A program made the translations under genes and the position numbers. The notes below the pieces were generated by a model. It did not search any database, was not told the DNA's origin, and worked only from the letters and a program-made list of their open reading frames with translations. From Anaerolineae bacterium (GTDB lineage: Bacteria > Chloroflexota > Anaerolineae > Aggregatilineales > Phototrophicaceae), in contig JAIOHM010000098.1 in assembly GCA_019912965.1 (NCBI GenBank), positions 1-51,413 of the forward strand: 51,413 nucleotides of DNA, read 5' to 3'. Positions within the stretch are counted from its first letter, which is position 1. The number at the start of each line of letters is the position of its first letter. Below are positions 48,077 to 51,413 of the stretch, in pieces.

Positions 48077-50422
48077 ATGAAACAAATCCGCCTGATAATT
48101 GGCGTGCTGGTGATGAGCGCGTTTTTGATTTTTCCGGCACTCGCGCAGGAATCCCCGGCAGCGACGGCTGAAGATGTCCGCCAGTTGTTGTTTGAAGCCC
48201 AAAGCGCCTTGATGGGTGGCGATTCGGTAGGGGCAGCACAGGCCGTACAAGATGCCGAAACCATATACACCAACACACTACGCCCACCCATTGCGGCAGT
48301 CGCGCCGGAAATAGCCGAAATGCTGGACGCCAATTTTGCATCCGCGTTAGCCGCCGCCGAATCCGGTGAGGCCAACAGTTTAGCGGCGCTGCGCGGGCGT
48401 ATCTGGGCGGATTTGCTCGGCGGTGGAACGGCATTGACGTTGAACGCGCTGGAAAATGGGGACGCGGGAACAGCCCGTCATTGGCTGCTGCTGCGCGAGT
48501 TCCGGGCGTCCACCCGATTTTCGCGCCCCAATGCCGATGCGACCTTGGCCATTGATGGACTGCTGCGCGGGCAGGGTGATGTGAGGGCGGCATTGGAGTC
48601 GGTAGAGGCGGATTTGTTCGATACTTATCAGGCACAGTTGAACGGTGCGCTCTCCGATGCTGACCAAGCCAACGCGCGGGGTTATGCCATGAAGCGGGCG
48701 GAAGAAGCCGGATTAGCCGCAGGATATTTCGAGATTTTAGCCGGGGCGTATGGCGAACAGCGCGGCGACGACGCCTTATCCAGCGCCAGAGCAGCTTTCG
48801 CGGCCTTGATCGACGCGGCGACCGACAGTAGTAAATCCGCGTTCGAGTTAGCGCGGGCAGATGTGGATGCAGCTCTGCGCGGCTTCCGGGCGGCTCCGCT
48901 TTCGGATGCGGAGTTGGCGCGGCGGGCGGGGCAGTTGACGCGCTTCATCAGCCTCGTTCCTGTGGAATATGAGCGCGGCGTCCGTGATGGACGAATCACA
49001 TCCGATCTGGAAATTCAGGAAGCCAATACCTTCCGCGATGGTGCGGCAGCGGCCTTTGCCGATTTACAGCCGATGCTGGACGCGATTGATGCGACCACCA
49101 CCACGCAGGTCGCCGAATTATTGGAAACCGTCAAAACCCAAATCGCAGCCGTAGCCACGCCGGAAGATTTACGCACGACTGTCGAAACCATCAGCCGGAC
49201 GCTCGATGGGCTGATGCCGGAAGCGTGGAAAGCCGCTAACAGCGATTCGGATATGGATGTGATTCTGTCCGTATTGCAGCAGGTCGAAAACGCAGCGGCA
49301 CAGGGGCAGTATGCGCTGGCGGAATCGGCGCGTTTGGAAGCCTACGCGCTGCTCGAACTCGGCATGGAACAAAAGCTGCTCGGTTATGCGCCGGACTTGG
49401 CGCTGCGGATTGAAAGTGCTTTCTGGGCGGGTGATGCACGTCAAGCCGGGTTAGCCACTTTGCTGGCGACTCATGCGCCGATGGGCGAAATCCGCGCGTC
49501 ATTAGGGGTGCTGCGGGCAGCATTGGCGGAAGCCCAAGCCGCTTTGAGCAACATCAAGAGCGCACCGGGCGCGGTCGCAGGCAACGCCGCCGTGATTATC
49601 TTCCGCGAAGGCTTGGAAGCCGTGCTGATTTTAGCCTCACTGCTGGCGAGTTTGCGGACGGCAGAAGAACTGCGCTATCGCCGCCCGATTATCATCGGTG
49701 CAGGGCTGGCCTTCCTCGCCACCGGACTCACATGGGTTGCCGCCAATGCCCTGCTCACGACGCTGCTCCCATTGGGCGAACGGCTGGAAGCAATTGTTTC
49801 GCTGATCGCCATCGGCGTCCTGCTGCTCATCACCAACTGGTTTTTCCATAAAGTCTATTGGACGGGCTGGATGGCGAATTTCCACAGCCAGAAACGCCGT
49901 CTGATTGGTGGAACGCGCATGGTTGCCCTGAGCCAGATGATCGGCTTGGTGGTGCTGGGCTTCACCAGCATCTACCGCGAAGGTTTTGAGAGTGTGCTGT
50001 TCTTGCAATCGCTGGTGTTGGAAGCCGGAATTTTTGTGGTGCTGCGCGGCGTCACATTGGGTTTGATCGGTGTCGCCATCGTCGGCTTCATCACCTTCAA
50101 ACTGCAAGTCCGTCTGCCCTACAAAAAGATGTTAGTCGTCACCGGGGTGATGATCGGCGCGGTGCTGCTCATCATGGTCGGGCATACTGTCCATGTCATG
50201 CAGGCCGTCGGTTGGCTGCCCATCACCCCGATTGCGGGCGTCGATATTCCGTTATGGATGGGACAGTGGTTCGGCTTATTTGCTACATGGCAGGGCGTCG
50301 GCCTCCAAATCGCATCCGCCGTGTTTGTCATCGGCAGCTACTTCTGGGCGGAACGCATCAACATCCAGAAACGCCGCCGCGAAGTCCCCGCTAACGCCGC
50401 CGCCAGCGGTGCCGGGGATTAA
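48077..50422 (+). CDS. FTR1-family iron permease with long extracytoplasmic N-domain
   Basis: 781 residues. Signal peptide (IRLIIGVLVMSAFLIFPALA-QE) then about 460 residues of Ala-rich helical, soluble sequence, far longer than in EfeU. The permease proper begins near 495, with the two iron-translocation motifs IIFREGLEAVLILASLLASL (R510-E514) and SIYREGFESVLFLQSLV (R634-E638), and about seven membrane segments in all. FTR1/EfeU proteins take up Fe3+ after oxidation of Fe2+. The preceding gene is an imelysin/EfeO-like protein, so the pair is a likely two-gene iron uptake operon without an EfeB peroxidase. It ends in a clear intrinsic terminator. Confidence 0.92.
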   Translation: MKQIRLIIGVLVMSAFLIFPALAQESPAATAEDVRQLLFEAQSALMGGDSVGAAQAVQDAETIYTNTLRPPIAAVAPEIAEMLDANFASALAAAESGEANSLAALRGRIWADLLGGGTALTLNALENGDAGTARHWLLLREFRASTRFSRPNADATLAIDGLLRGQGDVRAALESVEADLFDTYQAQLNGALSDADQANARGYAMKRAEEAGLAAGYFEILAGAYGEQRGDDALSSARAAFAALIDAATDSSKSAFELARADVDAALRGFRAAPLSDAELARRAGQLTRFISLVPVEYERGVRDGRITSDLEIQEANTFRDGAAAAFADLQPMLDAIDATTTTQVAELLETVKTQIAAVATPEDLRTTVETISRTLDGLMPEAWKAANSDSDMDVILSVLQQVENAAAQGQYALAESARLEAYALLELGMEQKLLGYAPDLALRIESAFWAGDARQAGLATLLATHAPMGEIRASLGVLRAALAEAQAALSNIKSAPGAVAGNAAVIIFREGLEAVLILASLLASLRTAEELRYRRPIIIGAGLAFLATGLTWVAANALLTTLLPLGERLEAIVSLIAIGVLLLITNWFFHKVYWTGWMANFHSQKRRLIGGTRMVALSQMIGLVVLGFTSIYREGFESVLFLQSLVLEAGIFVVLRGVTLGLIGVAIVGFITFKLQVRLPYKKMLVVTGVMIGAVLLIMVGHTVHVMQAVGWLPITPIAGVDIPLWMGQWFGLFATWQGVGLQIASAVFVIGSYFWAERINIQKRRREVPANAAASGAGD

Positions 50423-50445
50423 CCTGTCAGGTATCCTAAAAATGC

Positions 50446-50477
50446 AAACCGGGATAAGGCACCTATCCCGGTTTTTT
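50446..50477 (+). terminator. Rho-independent terminator of the iron-uptake operon
   Basis: AAACCGGGATA (50446-50456) pairs with TATCCCGGTTT (50464-50474) over a 7-nt loop, continuing into a run of T to 50477. It sits 24 nt after the FTR1 stop. The best terminator in the window. Confidence 0.92.
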
Positions 50478-50569
50478 ATTGATATATCCAAATGGTTGCA
50501 ACTGTTAACGCTAAATTTTACAATTAATATTTCAGCAGCAGTTAGTATCATATTGATTGGTGGATCTTT

Positions 50570-51413
50570 ATGTTTGCAAAAAGCCGTTTGTTAATCGTAT
50601 TGTTTGTATGTGGTCTGCTACTGCTGGTCACTAGTGTAATGCTTGCGGACACTACATTGGCCTCCAGTTTTACCTATCAAGGCAATCTAACTAATGTCAA
50701 TGGGCCAGTGAACAACATCTGCGACTTTCAATTCAGCTTGTTCACGCTCATCAGTGGTGGCTCTCAAATCAGCTCTACCCAGAGCAAAACCAATGTTTCA
50801 GTCAGCAATGGGATGTTCAACACTGTTCTCGATTTTGGTGTATCCGCGTTCGACGGGCAGGATCGTTATCTGCAAATTGCTGTGCGCTGTCCTGCGGGCA
50901 GCGGCGGCTACACCACCCTTTCACCTCGGCAGGCCGTCACCCCTGCGCCCTACGCCCAATATGCACAGGGCGCGGCATGGAGTGGACTATCTGGTATCCC
51001 AACGAATCTGACGACATTAGGCAACCTGAATTGCGCCACCAATCAGATACCTAAATGGAACGGCACGACGTGGGCGTGCGCGGCGGATAACACAGGCACA
51101 GCGAGTTCTTTCTGGTCGCTGACAGGCAATGCAGGCACAACCACCTCTAACTTCATCGGCACAACCGACGAAACTCCATTGGAATTTCGCGTCAATAATC
51201 AATTCGCACTTCGCATCTATCCATTTCCTAATGCTCCTAACATCATTGCTGGTTCACACTGGAATAACATCGGACAACTAGGCTCATCAGGTGGCAATAC
51301 CATAGGTGGTGGGGGTGCTGAACTGGGGGGAAATACGATTTCTGGGAGTTTCAACACAATTGGTGGGGGTTATGACAATGAAATCAAACCTGAAAACTAT
51401 AATACTATAGGAG
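50570..51413 (+). CDS. Secreted protein with TPAPYA motif and glycine-rich YadA-like repeats, 3'-truncated
   Basis: The frame from the ATG at 50570 stays open to the window end, at least 281 residues. A signal peptide (RLLIVLFVCGLLLLVTSVML-A) is followed by SFTYQGNLTNVNGPVNNICD and FQFSLF, as in a widespread bacterial surface-protein head, then LSPRQAVTPAPYAQYAQGAA. The last visible part is a series of short repeats with GGNTIGGGGAEL, NTISGSFNTIGGGYDN and YNTIG, the left-handed beta-roll pattern of YadA-head/tail-fibre-like proteins. The rest, probably many more repeats, is outside. AT-rich upstream region; a separate transcription unit, as a strong terminator precedes it. Confidence 0.82.
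   Translation, partial: MFAKSRLLIVLFVCGLLLLVTSVMLADTTLASSFTYQGNLTNVNGPVNNICDFQFSLFTLISGGSQISSTQSKTNVSVSNGMFNTVLDFGVSAFDGQDRYLQIAVRCPAGSGGYTTLSPRQAVTPAPYAQYAQGAAWSGLSGIPTNLTTLGNLNCATNQIPKWNGTTWACAADNTGTASSFWSLTGNAGTTTSNFIGTTDETPLEFRVNNQFALRIYPFPNAPNIIAGSHWNNIGQLGSSGGNTIGGGGAELGGNTISGSFNTIGGGYDNEIKPENYNTIG

Overview
The window looks like a chromosomal stretch from a member of the Chloroflexota (an Anaerolineae-like lineage). This is an inference from style: secreted proteins carry long Pro/Thr-rich linkers (TPTPT-type), bacterial SH3 modules, beta-propellers and subtilisin-LRR mosaics; there is a TIR/NB-ARC plus TPR pair, a B12-binding MerR regulator and an FTR1 permease with a long extracytoplasmic head. 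No rRNA, tRNA, CRISPR array, transposase, integrase or phage gene was found. Both ends cut a gene: a WD40-type propeller protein on the left and a secreted protein with YadA-like glycine-rich repeats on the right.

Layout. 1-3.0 kb: end of a beta-propeller gene, then two tandem membrane-anchored pentapeptide-repeat paralogs. 3.0-5.0 kb: a TetR regulator divergent from an FAD oxidoreductase across an unusually symmetric operator/promoter. 5.1-11.1 kb: a surface-glycan island in two divergent operons: sugar nucleotidyltransferase, CMP-sugar synthetase, TylF-like methyltransferase and GNAT protein leftwards; capsule-type glycosyltransferase and Wzx-type flippase rightwards. 11.2-16.6 kb: an AT-richer run of three envelope proteins (SH3 plus an FGE-like fold, SH3/DUF11/propeller, SdrD-B/VWA/Fn3-like). 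16.6-17.6 kb: a CarH/LitR-like B12-MerR regulator. 17.9-20.9 kb: a TIR-NB-ARC NTPase whose TPR half is a separate, translationally coupled gene. 21.0-30.7 kb: one 3220-residue exported protein with two complete I9/S8 protease units, LRRs, a YVTN/NHL-like propeller, Fn3 domains, a seven-blade WD40 propeller placed inside an LRR cap, PPC-like domains and a Pro/Thr tail.

30.9-37.1 kb: housekeeping and miscellaneous genes (TrmA/RlmD-type rRNA methyltransferase, squalene-cyclase-like helical protein, LON-domain protein, polytopic membrane protein, GNAT, ASCH protein). 37.1-40.0 kb: two small proteins and an ECF sigma/anti-sigma pair whose anti-sigma carries two extracytoplasmic SnoaL-like domains. 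40.0-46.6 kb: a methyltransferase coupled to a GH94-like glycoside phosphorylase-type protein, a rhomboid protease and a GAF-PAS histidine kinase. 46.9-50.4 kb: an imelysin/EfeO-like protein plus FTR1 permease (iron uptake), closed by a clear intrinsic terminator. 50.6 kb to the end: the truncated secreted protein.

Three features stand out. (1) The giant protease contains a WD40 array with a perfect 129-bp period inserted in frame into an LRR N-terminal cap. (2) The TIR-NB-ARC-TPR architecture, usually one chain, is split into two genes with a 4-bp overlap and a strong internal ribosome binding site. (3) GC-rich palindromic elements occur both between genes and, in frame, inside two genes (GNAT and rRNA methyltransferase), adding short low-complexity peptides to otherwise normal enzymes.
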